A DNA stretch of 64,000 nt, from contig NZ_LOFH01000006.1 in assembly GCF_001469215.1 (NCBI RefSeq), positions 124,001 through 188,000 on the forward strand, given 5' to 3'. The stretch's first letter is position 1. Each line of letters opens with the position of its first letter. The notes beneath the pieces are model-generated. The model was not told the origin of the DNA. It saw nothing but the letters and a program-made list of their open reading frames with translations, and did not search any database. This document shows positions 1 through 8,347 of the stretch, piece after piece. The stretch comes from Pseudoalteromonas sp. H105. Lineage in GTDB: Bacteria; Pseudomonadota; Gammaproteobacteria; Enterobacterales; Alteromonadaceae. The position numbers and the translations under genes are program-made.

Positions 1-33
1 ATAGAAAGATACCAGAATCAGGCTGAGTTCGAT

Positions 34-747
34 ATGCACCGCAGACAAATAGTTTTAGATACAGAAACCACCGGCATCGACCCAAAACAAGGGCACCGCA
101 TAATAGAAATAGGGTGTGTTGAATTAGTCAATCGTCGATTAACGGGTAATAACTTTCACGTATACATTAACCCTCAGCGCAGCATTGAAGAAGAGGCAAT
201 CGATGTTCATGGTATAACCAATGAATTTTTACGTGATAAGCCGTTGTATCATCAAATAGCACAAGAATTTTTTGATTACATCAAAGGGGCAGAGCTTGTT
301 ATTCATAATGCGCCGTTTGACGTTGGGCACATGGATAATGAATTTGCATTACTTAATCAAGGTTATCCGAACACCCATGATTACTGCCAAGTTCTCGACA
401 CACTTAAAATGGCGCGTGATTTGCATCCTGGTCAGAAGAATAACCTTGATGCATTGTGTCGTCGTTATGACGTAGATAACACCAAACGAACATTACATGG
501 CGCATTACTGGATTCTGAGATTTTAGCGGATGTTTATTTAGCCATGACTGGTGGCCAAGTAAAACTCAACTTAAATCAGAATAAAAATCAAGGCAACGAG
601 CAACAACAAAAAGCGATACGTCGACTAAGCTTAGAGCGTGCACCACTGAAAGTACTTTTAGCTAATGACGAAGAACACGCAGCCCATCAAGCACGGCTAG
701 ATATCGTTCAAGATGCTGGCGGCCATTGCTTATGGCGCGCTGAATAA
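34..747 (+). CDS. dnaQ: DNA polymerase III epsilon subunit, 3'-5' proofreading exonuclease
   Basis: This is the proofreading exonuclease of the replicative polymerase, a DEDD-family nuclease. All three exonuclease motifs are visible: DTETTG near residues 9-14 (Asp9, Glu11), HNAPFD at 91-96, and HGALLDSEILADVY with His155 and Asp160. The length, 237 aa, matches the 243-aa E. coli protein, and the C-terminal tail probably contacts the alpha subunit. The ATG at 34 places the first motif where it normally lies. The reading frame is open upstream of it, and a different frame ends with TGA at 24-26, possibly the end of rnhA, the frequent neighbour. The ribosome binding site is weak, so the start is slightly uncertain; the function is not. 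Confidence 0.96.
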   Translation: MHRRQIVLDTETTGIDPKQGHRIIEIGCVELVNRRLTGNNFHVYINPQRSIEEEAIDVHGITNEFLRDKPLYHQIAQEFFDYIKGAELVIHNAPFDVGHMDNEFALLNQGYPNTHDYCQVLDTLKMARDLHPGQKNNLDALCRRYDVDNTKRTLHGALLDSEILADVYLAMTGGQVKLNLNQNKNQGNEQQQKAIRRLSLERAPLKVLLANDEEHAAHQARLDIVQDAGGHCLWRAE

Positions 748-755
748 GGCCTACA

Positions 756-2132
756 ATGAGACATTTTTTATTTATATTGCTGGTGGTGTTTTTTTCACCG
801 CAGGTACTAAGCGCACAAAGCGATGATAAAATTACATTACTTAAGCGTGACGGTAAACAGAATGAAGTGCCGTTATTAAATAACCGCTTTCGGATTGATT
901 ATAAAGTGGAAGAAATTAATCTTTTATTCTTTCGTAAACCCGGCACACCGGCTGTTGTTTTGGTGCAACCTGATGGCAGTAAACTCTATGCGACATCTTC
1001 AATAAAAGAACCTAACTTAGATTGGTATGATGAAATAAGCTATGACTTAATAACTATCCGTGAGCCAACGCCTGGGCCTTGGCAAGTCGTTGGCAGTATT
1101 TTGCCTGATAGCCGTATTGTGGTGATTGGTGATATTGATTTGGAAGTTGAACCTTTACCACCTCTTCTTTTTAGAGGGGAGACAGTTAAAATTACAGGTC
1201 AAATTTTAAATGATGGTGAACCAATTGGTGTGGGGATGTTTCGTGATGTGGTTAGCCTTCATGTTGACTTCATCAGTACAAATAATAGCGATTATGCTAA
1301 TTTTGGTGCAGGCACGCACAACGTAGCGCAATTTAGAGATGATGGACGCGGTTTTGACGAACGCCCCAAAGACGGTGTCTTCACCGGTGAGTTTAAACTC
1401 GTGTTTCCAGCAGGACAGTGGCAACCAGAGCTTTATATTGAAACACCTCTGCTAAAACGTACCGTAGTTCAAGACATTCTCGAAGTAAAAGAACCTCCCT
1501 TTAACTTTGAAATTGCCTTAGCAGAAGACGATACCCTTGAGCATACGCTAACAATTTCATTAGACCCTGAAGTCGTGAAACCAGAGACGGTACTCATACA
1601 GGGTAAAATTTATTACCCAAACAATGAAGAGCAAATGTTTAATTTAGAAGGTACGAATGCACCAACCAGGGAGCTCATTATCAAAAACTATGATTGGGGT
1701 CGTTATAGTGTTGAGCTGTCAGTGTTTGGTACAAATATCAATGGGCGCGAGTTTATGGCGACACTACCGACTTATCGTTTTGAAATCGATAGGCCCATTG
1801 AAATTGTTCCTGAGTTACCCGAACCGGTGCTCACTGAAGCAGAAATAGAAGAGATCGCACGATTGAAAAAAGAAGCCGAGTCGATGTCTACTATCTTGTT
1901 TGTCAGCCTTATCATGGGTGGTAATTTGTTAGTTTTAGTTATTGGCTGGCTGGCAATTCGGGTTTTCGTACAGAAAAAGTCAATCATGCCTAAAATAAAC
2001 ATTCCTTTTTTGAAGAAAAAACCAGCACCCGACGATGACTCAACAAATGATGAAAAAAATGAAGTGAGCAAAAACGGCTCAAAAAATGACAAATCAGGTG
2101 AAATTTTAAACCTTTCGATGTCAGATGACTAA
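756..2132 (+). CDS. TIGR03503 family membrane protein
   Basis: The 458-aa protein has a Sec signal peptide (about residues 1-20, ending LSAQS), a long periplasmic beta-rich region, one transmembrane helix near residues 379-402 (FVSLIMGGNLLVLVIGWLAIRVF) and a charged, lysine/asparagine-rich cytoplasmic tail. This arrangement matches the TIGR03503 family, known mainly from gammaproteobacteria and of undefined biochemical role. The gene starts 8 bp after dnaQ, so the two may be co-transcribed. The FRDDGRGFDERPKDGVFTGEF stretch near residue 190 resembles the calcium-binding loops of secreted beta-sandwich proteins (inference). No catalytic motif was recognised. Confidence 0.8.
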   Translation: MRHFLFILLVVFFSPQVLSAQSDDKITLLKRDGKQNEVPLLNNRFRIDYKVEEINLLFFRKPGTPAVVLVQPDGSKLYATSSIKEPNLDWYDEISYDLITIREPTPGPWQVVGSILPDSRIVVIGDIDLEVEPLPPLLFRGETVKITGQILNDGEPIGVGMFRDVVSLHVDFISTNNSDYANFGAGTHNVAQFRDDGRGFDERPKDGVFTGEFKLVFPAGQWQPELYIETPLLKRTVVQDILEVKEPPFNFEIALAEDDTLEHTLTISLDPEVVKPETVLIQGKIYYPNNEEQMFNLEGTNAPTRELIIKNYDWGRYSVELSVFGTNINGREFMATLPTYRFEIDRPIEIVPELPEPVLTEAEIEEIARLKKEAESMSTILFVSLIMGGNLLVLVIGWLAIRVFVQKKSIMPKINIPFLKKKPAPDDDSTNDEKNEVSKNGSKNDKSGEILNLSMSDD

Positions 2133-2159
2133 AAAACCTGTAAAAAAACAAAAAAGCCC

Positions 2160-2188
2160 TTGACGAAGTAGGGGCTGATTCGTATTAT
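2160..2188 (+). promoter_or_regulatory. Sigma-70 promoter of the tRNA-Asp array
   Basis: TTGACG (2160-2165) and TATTAT (2183-2188) are separated by exactly 17 bp and precede the first tRNA gene by about 40 bp. The stretch after the -10 box (TTCACGCCGC) is GC-rich, as in stringently controlled stable-RNA promoters. No other promoter of this strength was seen between the seven genes, so a single transcript is likely. Confidence 0.75.
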
Positions 2189-2230
2189 TCACGCCGCTGC
2201 AAAGGGAGACCTAAACAGCAACGAAGATGC

Positions 2231-2307
2231 GGAGTGGTAGTTCAGTTGGTTAGAATACCGGCCTGTCACGCCGGGGGTCGCGGGTTCGAGTCCCGTCCAC
2301 TCCGCCA
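2231..2307 (+). tRNA. tRNA-Asp (GTC), copy 1 of 7
   Basis: A complete cloverleaf of 77 nt with encoded CCA. The acceptor stem pairs GGAGTGG with CCACTCC, the anticodon loop is CTGTCAC (anticodon GTC), and the T loop is TTCGAGT. It closely resembles E. coli tRNA-Asp. Confidence 0.98.
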
Positions 2308-2334
2308 ATTTTCGACAATTTGTAAGTAAAAGCT

Positions 2335-2411
2335 GGAGTGGTAGTTCAGTTGGTTAGAATACCGGCCTGTCACGCCGGGGGTCGCGGGTTCGAGTCCCGT
2401 CCACTCCGCCA
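2335..2411 (+). tRNA. tRNA-Asp (GTC), copy 2 of 7
   Basis: Identical in all 77 nt to copy 1, after a 27-nt spacer of unrelated sequence. It carries anticodon GTC and encoded CCA. Confidence 0.98.
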
Positions 2412-2452
2412 ACGCTTACACAACATATGGTTGTAAAACATATTCTTATTAT

Positions 2453-2529
2453 GGAGTGGTAGTTCAGTTGGTTAGAATACCGGCCTGTCACGCCGGGGGT
2501 CGCGGGTTCGAGTCCCGTCCACTCCGCCA
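2453..2529 (+). tRNA. tRNA-Asp (GTC), copy 3 of 7
   Basis: Identical to the other copies, with a 41-nt spacer upstream. It carries anticodon GTC and encoded CCA. Confidence 0.98.
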
Positions 2530-2560
2530 ATAAGAAAAAGTAACAGTTTAAATATGCGCT

Positions 2561-2637
2561 GGAGTGGTAGTTCAGTTGGTTAGAATACCGGCCTGTCACG
2601 CCGGGGGTCGCGGGTTCGAGTCCCGTCCACTCCGCCA
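2561..2637 (+). tRNA. tRNA-Asp (GTC), copy 4 of 7
   Basis: Identical to the other copies, with a 31-nt spacer upstream. It carries anticodon GTC and encoded CCA. Confidence 0.98.
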
Positions 2638-2675
2638 ACTATTTAAGCCCTGTTATATTACAAAATTTGTATGCT

Positions 2676-2752
2676 GGAGTGGTAGTTCAGTTGGTTAGAA
2701 TACCGGCCTGTCACGCCGGGGGTCGCGGGTTCGAGTCCCGTCCACTCCGCCA
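2676..2752 (+). tRNA. tRNA-Asp (GTC), copy 5 of 7
   Basis: Identical to the other copies, with a 38-nt spacer upstream. It carries anticodon GTC and encoded CCA. Confidence 0.98.
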
Positions 2753-2789
2753 ACAAGTTAAGTAATAACAAGTACAATGATATCTCTGC

Positions 2790-2866
2790 GGAGTGGTAGT
2801 TCAGTTGGTTAGAATACCGGCCTGTCACGCCGGGGGTCGCGGGTTCGAGTCCCGTCCACTCCGCCA
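2790..2866 (+). tRNA. tRNA-Asp (GTC), copy 6 of 7
   Basis: Identical to the other copies, with a 37-nt spacer upstream. It carries anticodon GTC and encoded CCA. Confidence 0.98.
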
Positions 2867-2920
2867 CTTGATATCAGTAATAAAATTAGTAAGTGCATTA
2901 CCCCATGCACATACCACTGC

Positions 2921-2997
2921 GGAGTGGTAGTTCAGTTGGTTAGAATACCGGCCTGTCACGCCGGGGGTCGCGGGTTCGAGTCCCGTCCACTCCGCCA
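2921..2997 (+). tRNA. tRNA-Asp (GTC), copy 7 of 7
   Basis: Identical to the other copies and the last of the array, with a 54-nt spacer upstream. Its final A is also the first base of a 10-bp hairpin that probably marks the transcript end. Confidence 0.98.
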
Positions 2998-3021
2998 CTT
3001 GTTATTTCCTCAATAACAAGT
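2997..3021 (+). terminator. Hairpin at the end of the tRNA-Asp array
   Basis: ACTTGTTATT (2997-3006) and AATAACAAGT (3012-3021) form a perfect 10-bp stem with a 5-nt loop directly after the last CCA. It is AT-rich and lacks a long T-run, so it could be a terminator or a 3'-processing signal. Confidence 0.5.
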
Positions 3022-3061
3022 TAATAAATACTTTCCTAATTAATAAATCCAAACAGAATTT

Positions 3062-3107
3062 TATCGACTATCGACTATCGACTATCGACTATCGACTATC
3101 GACTATC
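3062..3107. repeat. 7-bp tandem repeat (ATCGACT), about 6.5 copies
   Basis: Perfect head-to-tail copies of ATCGACT fill this stretch. One further partial copy follows after a short interruption (about 3117-3124). It lies between the tRNA array and a broken regulator gene and has no coding function that I can see. Confidence 0.9.
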
Positions 3108-3231
3108 AGCTGTCAGATCGACTATCATATACTAACCTGCTAATATTCTTATCTATTCTTCAATATTCAGCTTCTTATATCTGCATGAATTACCAAGAAT
3201 CTAATCTCACTTTAAAAAAGGAAGCATTAAG

Positions 3232-4207
3232 ATGAGTACTTTAGGTCAACAATTAAAGCAGCTACGAAACGATAAAAATTGAGTCAACCAGAGTTCGCTC
3301 AGCAAGTAGGGATAGAGCAGAGCCATACCCAAACCACCTCAAGATGCGAGTTTCAGTTGGAATTAAAAGCGATTTAGGCAAGGCATTGATTGCAAATAAT
3401 GGTTATTCCTTTGTTAAAATCAATAACGCAGTATAAATCGCTTTTAAACCAACCTATGGGGCGTTTCACTGGCACTTATTCTCACCCTTGTTACTTTTTA
3501 AAAGGGTTGGCCATTGTTGCAAAGTAACGCCTTGATATTAAGCCCCTGTGAAACGCTGAATTCTGCATCTTGAGGTGGCTTGGGTATATATCAAAACTTG
3601 AAAACGATAAATCAATTCCCTCGAATGAAATATTTAGAGCTTTATTAATAGCATTAGACCTTTCAATTGATGAGTTTATGAAGCCCCTTACCTCCAGCCA
3701 TGACAAAACAAGACTCATGCAAATACCCGATGTAGAGCTGTGGTTTAAAAGTAAAGCAGTAAAGAGCTCAGTCGCACAGCGTAAAATTATATACCTCGCT
3801 ATGTTTTTGATTTCTTTTGGCTGTGCATTATTTTATGCAGGACATAAAAACTATCTGTTCAATGAACGCTTTTACGAATATAAATCACAAGGTGTAATCA
3901 AAACAGAAGAACCTCTGAATGTTTTTCTCATTGGCATAATTATATTATTGAGCCAAACCGCCAGAAAAGAGATGAAAAAAATCGGGAAATGCTGGCCAGA
4001 AGGATACCAATTTCTAAGTTAATGGATAAGTATGCTGGTGAATCATTTGTTGAAGAGGTTGAGGGAGGTAAACGTGTTTATACTGCAAATGAGCTTTCGC
4101 GGACTATGCCACATGCAGGCAATAGTTGGTTTGAGTTTTTAGGGATTTTTTCTGCTGTATTTGGTTTGGCGCTAGCTTTACTGGAACCTAGATTGACCAA
4201 ACAATAA
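3232..4207 (+). pseudogene. XRE-family membrane-anchored regulator, disrupted
   Basis: An intact ancestor can be rebuilt by eye. A helix-turn-helix domain (MSTLGQQLKQLRNDK, then LSQPEFAQQVGIEQS, then ISKLENDKSIPSNE) is followed by two hydrophobic segments and a C-terminal part ending LALLEPRLTKQ. Three lesions break it. A one-base loss in the A-run near 3274-3278 creates an early TGA. A ~260-bp MITE splits the domain just after EQS. A one-base loss in the A7 run near 3973-3980 shifts frame from KKNREMLARRIP into a stop at 4022. The ATG at 3232 has a good AAGGAAG ribosome binding site. Two of the three lesions are homopolymer slips, so part of the damage could be sequencing error; the MITE is not. 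Confidence 0.8.
3326..3586 (+). mobile_element. MITE-like element, copy 1 (inside the XRE gene)
   Basis: A non-coding element of about 260 bp bounded by imperfect terminal inverted repeats (TACCCAAACCACCTCAAGATG at the left, matched by CATCTTGAGGTGGCTTGGGTA at the right). It is flanked by TA dinucleotides, as expected for a TA-targeting (IS630/Tc1-mariner type) element. A second copy in the opposite orientation lies at 6350-6613. Internal sequence shared by both copies includes AAAAGCGATTTA and GTGAAACGC. The exact ends are ambiguous by a few bases because the target is a TATATA run. Confidence 0.8.
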
Positions 4208-4213
4208 AGAAGT

Positions 4214-4250
4214 AATAAAAAAGCCTGCATACAAGAAGGCGCAGCAGGCT
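4214..4250 (-). terminator. Rho-independent terminator of the S9 peptidase gene
   Basis: Read on the minus strand, AGCCTGC (4250-4244) pairs with GCAGGCT (4228-4222) and is followed by a T-run. It lies 43 bp past the peptidase stop codon. Confidence 0.7.
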
Positions 4251-4292
4251 CTAAATTAAATTGGCTTATAATTTCCCTTGTGGGCTAACGCG

Positions 4293-6215
4293 CTATTTTA
4301 AATAGGTATTTAAAAAGTTTAAGTACGCGTTGGAGGCCGTAATACGATTTTCTTTTTTACTAAAACCGTGGCCTTCATCGTCAAATAAAACATATTCTAC
4401 TGGTACGCCGTTGGCTTTTACTGCAGTAACAAGCTCGTCGCTTTCTACTTGTAACACGCGTGGATCGTTCGCACCTTGTATCACCATTAGCGGCTTAGTG
4501 ATGTTTTTTGCATGAAACAAGGGTGATATTGCACGATGGCGCTCACCATCGGTGGCAGGGTCGCCCATTTCATCATACAGCGCTTTTTTAAAGCTTTCCC
4601 ACCAGGGTGGAATTGAGTTCAGCGTGCGTACCCAGTTGGTAACGCCAAAGATATTAATACCCACTTTGAATTCTTCTGGCTCAAAGGCAAGTGCAGCTGC
4701 AGTCATAAAGCCGCCGTAGCTGCCACCCATAATGCCGATTTTATCAGCATCAACCCAGTCTAAGCTTTGTAAGTGTTTTTTACCGAAGACGATATCTTGC
4801 AGATCGTCGGTACCATGTTTCTTATCATCTAAATGGAAGAATGTTTTACCATATCCTGAGCTGCCACGGTTATTGACGGCAAAAATAGCATAGCCATGAT
4901 TCACTAAATGTTGTTGCATTGCACTATAACCAGTGCGACTTTGCCCACCTGGGCCACCATGTACCCACACAAGCGCGGGTACTTTATTACTGCTGTTGGC
5001 TTGTTTTGGTTTATACAACACGCCTGGTATTTCTAAGCCATCAAAACTTTTAAAACGTACGATAGTGCTTTCAACTAAGTCATTTTGATTTATGGCTTTA
5101 CTTAATGTGTTGGTAAGCTGCTTAGTTTCATTACTACCAACTTGCCAAACAAATAAATTGCTTGGTGAGGTGTCTGAGTTTAAGTAAAATGCCATCGTTT
5201 TCTCATCGCTTGAGAAATTTACGCTGCGTAAATTACCTGCAGGTAGCTTAGGCATAGCAATTTCTTTACCCGTTTTTGTATCTTTGACGGTCACTTTTGT
5301 GCTGGCATCAGCATTTACGCCGCTTACTTGATAGCGACCTGATTTAGAAAAGTATATAAAGCTGACATCCCAATCATCCTTTAATGCAGTGCTATGTTCA
5401 CCTGTGGCTAACTCATAACGCCATACCTGTGAAAACTCGCCTTTAGCGTCCGTAGAGTAGTATAAATACTTACTGTCTACAGAGAAGGTCTCAGGCGTAT
5501 ATTGTGCCGGTGTATCGTGTTTAGAAATTAACTGTGGCTTGAGTGTTTTTTTATAAGTATCAAGAATAAACGTATCACTGTCTTTATTTGTATTGCTCTT
5601 AGACAGCGCGATGTAACGGCCATCAGGGCTAATTGCCCCCACATTTAAACCCAATGTATTTTGATATATGGGCGTGATTTGATATGTTTTACTATCGACT
5701 CGGTATAAGTCCATAAATTTGGCATCACGCTGATTACTGGTGATAAAAAACTGGCTACCATCTTTGGTAAAGCCTGCAAAGCTTGCGCGAGTTTCATCAC
5801 CAGGGGTTAAATCTTTGATTGAACCGTCAACTTCGCGCACATAAACATGGTATCGCTCGTTCCCGCCGGAGTCTTTGGTAAATAATACGCGCTCATCATT
5901 AGGAAAATAACGTACAGGGTAGGTGCTATCTTCAAAATTTGTTAAGCGAGTTTTGCTACCTGTTTTTACGTCTATTTCATACAAGCTGTAAATACCGCTT
6001 TCATCGCTACTAACTAAAACTTTATCACCAGAGGGTGAAAAGCTACTGCCCATGATAGATGTTGTATCAAAAAAGGTTTTTGCATCATAGGTTTTTACTT
6101 GTTGTGTTTGCTCAGTTGTCACAGGCGCAGAGGCTGAATTATTAGATTGACTGCAACCTGTTAATGCAATTGATACTGCACAGGTAATGCAGGCAAGTTT
6201 GAGGGCTTTTTTCAT
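4293..6215 (-). CDS. S9 family prolyl oligopeptidase-type peptidase, lipoprotein
   Basis: The protein is 640 aa from the ATG at 6215, chosen because it gives a lipoprotein signal (MKKALKLACITC...LTGC, lipobox cysteine near residue 21) with AAGGA upstream. The longer frame to 6278 would bury the signal. Residues ~50-390 are WD/beta-propeller-like repeats (TolB-like, such as FSPSGDKVLVSSD). The C-terminal ~250 residues are an alpha/beta-hydrolase with the S9 triad: Ser in GGSYGG (~498), Asp in GANDPRV (~583) and His in EGHGFSK (~615). Enzymes of this group cleave oligopeptides, often X-Pro. The lipobox suggests membrane attachment in the periplasm or outer membrane. Confidence 0.92.
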   Translation of the reverse strand: MKKALKLACITCAVSIALTGCSQSNNSASAPVTTEQTQQVKTYDAKTFFDTTSIMGSSFSPSGDKVLVSSDESGIYSLYEIDVKTGSKTRLTNFEDSTYPVRYFPNDERVLFTKDSGGNERYHVYVREVDGSIKDLTPGDETRASFAGFTKDGSQFFITSNQRDAKFMDLYRVDSKTYQITPIYQNTLGLNVGAISPDGRYIALSKSNTNKDSDTFILDTYKKTLKPQLISKHDTPAQYTPETFSVDSKYLYYSTDAKGEFSQVWRYELATGEHSTALKDDWDVSFIYFSKSGRYQVSGVNADASTKVTVKDTKTGKEIAMPKLPAGNLRSVNFSSDEKTMAFYLNSDTSPSNLFVWQVGSNETKQLTNTLSKAINQNDLVESTIVRFKSFDGLEIPGVLYKPKQANSSNKVPALVWVHGGPGGQSRTGYSAMQQHLVNHGYAIFAVNNRGSSGYGKTFFHLDDKKHGTDDLQDIVFGKKHLQSLDWVDADKIGIMGGSYGGFMTAAALAFEPEEFKVGINIFGVTNWVRTLNSIPPWWESFKKALYDEMGDPATDGERHRAISPLFHAKNITKPLMVIQGANDPRVLQVESDELVTAVKANGVPVEYVLFDDEGHGFSKKENRITASNAYLNFLNTYLK

Positions 6216-6349
6216 AGATACATTCCTTGGATTATAATTATGGGCTTTTAGTGTTAACAGAACATTTTTTAAACGCAAGTAATTAGCCTATTCGAACAGC
6301 AATAAAGTGTTACAAACCATGTAGCCCACGAAAATAGAAAACCAGTTAA

Positions 6350-6613
6350 TATACCCAAGCCACCTCAAGATGCAGAATTTAGCGTTTCGCAGACGCTTAA
6401 TATCAAGGCGTTAGTTTGCAAGAATGGCCATCCCTTTTAAAAAGTAACAAGGGTGAGAATAAGTGCCTGTGAAACGCCCCGCGGGTTGGTTTAAAAGCGA
6501 TTTATACTGCGTTATTGATTTTAACAAGGGAATTACCATCATTTGCAATCAATGCCTTGCCTAAATCGCTTTTAATTCCAACGACACTCGCACCTTGAGG
6601 TGATTTGGGTATA
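6350..6613 (-). mobile_element. MITE-like element, copy 2 (opposite orientation)
   Basis: The reverse complement of the element at 3326-3586, with the same termini (TATACCCAAGCCACCTCAAGATG ... CACCTTGAGGTGATTTGGGTATA) and the same internal blocks. It ends only 28 bp before the start codon of the ABC ATPase gene, so it occupies most of the expected promoter region between that gene and the divergent peptidase gene. Confidence 0.8.
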
Positions 6614-6640
6614 ATTCACTTTCAAAATCAGGGAGTATTT

Positions 6641-7231
6641 ATGATAGAAGTCATAGGGTTACATAAGCAGTTTGCTGAAAACGTATTGTACAGTAGTTAT
6701 AGTGTGCAGTTTTGTGCACCTAAAATATGCATTGAAGCGCCTAATGGCCAAGGTAAAACAACGTTGTTGATGATGTTAGCAGAGCTTGAAACACGCCAAA
6801 GTGGGCAGATTTTGTTTTCAGGCAAAGTATTAACTGAACCACATAAGCAAGTTGCCATAGCCTCAGACTGCATTGCTTTGCCCAACTTTCTTACGGCAAA
6901 GCAAATTATTAACTTATCCGTGAATACGCTGTGTTGTCATTGGCCAAAGACAATAATTGATGGGTTTAATTTCAATGAATTTTTAAATACCCGTTTTGAT
7001 GCATTGTCGTCAGGTAACCAAAAGAAATGCCAGCTAATTCTTGCACTTATGCGTGATGCATCTTATTTGCTATTAGATGAACCCAGCGCAGCCCTTGATC
7101 AAACCAGTATTCAGTATTTACTAAATTTACTTGATGAATATTTAATTGATAAGCCTGAAGGGCAAATAATCATTACCTGCCATGAACCCGCGCCATTTAT
7201 TGAGCATGGCTTTGAGTGTATGCCTTTATGA
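6641..7231 (+). CDS. ABC transporter ATP-binding protein
   Basis: A compact 196-aa ABC ATPase. Walker A is APNGQGKTT (residues ~33-41), the signature is LSSGNQ (~125) and Walker B is YLLLDEPSAALD (~143-154), with a later switch histidine in ITCHEP. The ATG at 6641 has GGGAG five bases upstream; a longer frame from 6605 starts inside the MITE and is unlikely. The stop overlaps the next gene in an ATGA junction, so the ATPase and the membrane protein after it are probably translationally coupled partners of one exporter. The substrate cannot be told from sequence. At under 200 aa it is shorter than most ABC domains, resembling the CcmA-like small class. Confidence 0.88.
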   Translation: MIEVIGLHKQFAENVLYSSYSVQFCAPKICIEAPNGQGKTTLLMMLAELETRQSGQILFSGKVLTEPHKQVAIASDCIALPNFLTAKQIINLSVNTLCCHWPKTIIDGFNFNEFLNTRFDALSSGNQKKCQLILALMRDASYLLLDEPSAALDQTSIQYLLNLLDEYLIDKPEGQIIITCHEPAPFIEHGFECMPL

Positions 7232-8337
7232 TTACAAATTTAAAACAATCAATTGGGCAATATTGCTCTTTTGTGGATTATCGTTATCAGGCTTACAAAA
7301 CTGAACTCACCCAATTATTATTACAGCTTAAAAACTTTGGCTTGTTATTTCTAGTGGTACTTGGCTCTGCCATGCTTGGTATGATTTTACTGTTATTTTT
7401 AGGGCTGGGGAAAATTATCGATAGTAGCGATGCATCGCAGTATGGTGCACAGATGGCTTGGCTGTATTTGCTGTTGCAAAGTGTCATGTTAAGCGCAATG
7501 AAATCTGCGATAAAAAACACCGCTCAACGTGCCTTTCAACAGACCTTGGTGAAACATTATTGGCTTGGTTTAATGGATATAAAGCTTTTATTGTTAAGTA
7601 ATGGCTGGTTGATTGGCAGCCTCATTGTTGCGATTGATCTTAGTGTGAGTCAGTGGTTGAGAGTGCCGCATTTCTTGTTGTTTTTACTATTGCAATTTGT
7701 GCTCGGCATTTTATGTTTATACAAGCCAATAGCACTTGTTTATGGTTTTTTGTTATCCGCAATCTGGGTAACGTTACCACTTGATATTAGTCCATTGCTT
7801 TATCATAGTGGTTTAGTGCTGTTGTTTGGGCTAAGTACTTTTATAGTCCCGTTTAATTTTACAGCTAAGGTAAAATTGACTTCACTTACAGGCTTTTGGC
7901 TGTTGTTTTTTATGCATAATAGCTGGGTTTTGATATGGCGAGGGGCTTTATTGCTGTGCGTATTTATAGCAACTCAAGTGTTGTTACAAGAACGCGCTGA
8001 TTTAGCTGCTATAGTCAGTATTTTGTCACTTGCTTTTATAGTGTTGTTTAGTAGCTCATTACAGTTTGATTGCCGTCACCTACATCAGCAGTACAGAGTG
8101 TTTTTTAACATGCAGAATAAGCAAACAGCATTCTTTGTTAGCTTATTTATCCCTAGCTTAATTGTCTTACTACTAACGCTTGTTGGTTTTGTGGCTTTGT
8201 TTAATCAAGCAAATAGTTTATTGCTAGTAATAGGGGGGGGGTGGTGTTTACTACAACAGGCTTTAGCGCAAAAAAAGCCAGCGCATTATGCGCTGGCTTG
8301 GATTGTTATAACAGGTTCGTTGCTTGCTGTGTATTAA
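7228..8337 (+). CDS. Polytopic membrane protein, probable ABC permease partner
   Basis: A protein of 369 aa dominated by leucine/phenylalanine-rich hydrophobic segments, roughly 8-10 predicted helices with short polar loops. I recognise no family. The start at 7228 was chosen for the ATGA overlap with the ATPase stop codon, and a GTG at 7216 is the alternative. The context makes it the membrane half of the exporter. A run of nine G residues at 8233-8241 lies in the coding sequence near the C-terminus and is a potential slippage site. The last ~65 bp also contain the convergent fadE terminator. Confidence 0.7.
   Translation: MITNLKQSIGQYCSFVDYRYQAYKTELTQLLLQLKNFGLLFLVVLGSAMLGMILLLFLGLGKIIDSSDASQYGAQMAWLYLLLQSVMLSAMKSAIKNTAQRAFQQTLVKHYWLGLMDIKLLLLSNGWLIGSLIVAIDLSVSQWLRVPHFLLFLLLQFVLGILCLYKPIALVYGFLLSAIWVTLPLDISPLLYHSGLVLLFGLSTFIVPFNFTAKVKLTSLTGFWLLFFMHNSWVLIWRGALLLCVFIATQVLLQERADLAAIVSILSLAFIVLFSSSLQFDCRHLHQQYRVFFNMQNKQTAFFVSLFIPSLIVLLLTLVGFVALFNQANSLLLVIGGGWCLLQQALAQKKPAHYALAWIVITGSLLAVY
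8270..8299 (-). terminator. fadE terminator embedded in the convergent gene
   Basis: Read on the minus strand, AAGCCAGCGCAT and ATGCGCTGGCTT form a long stem followed by seven T residues. It lies 49-78 bp past the fadE stop, entirely within the 3' coding end of the convergent membrane-protein gene, where the same bases encode KKPAHYALA. Confidence 0.75.
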
Positions 8338-8347
8338 CACAAATCAA

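Noticed and set aside
2354..2867. Minus-strand open frames with repeated WTGLEPATPGVTGRYSNQLNYHS segments
   Set aside because: They are read-throughs of the tandem tRNA-Asp genes and a classic false protein; the tRNA structure explains the sequence fully.
2231..3107. Regular repeat spacing that could suggest a CRISPR array
   Set aside because: The 77-bp repeats are tRNA genes with irregular spacers, and the 7-bp repeats have no spacers. No cas genes are present.
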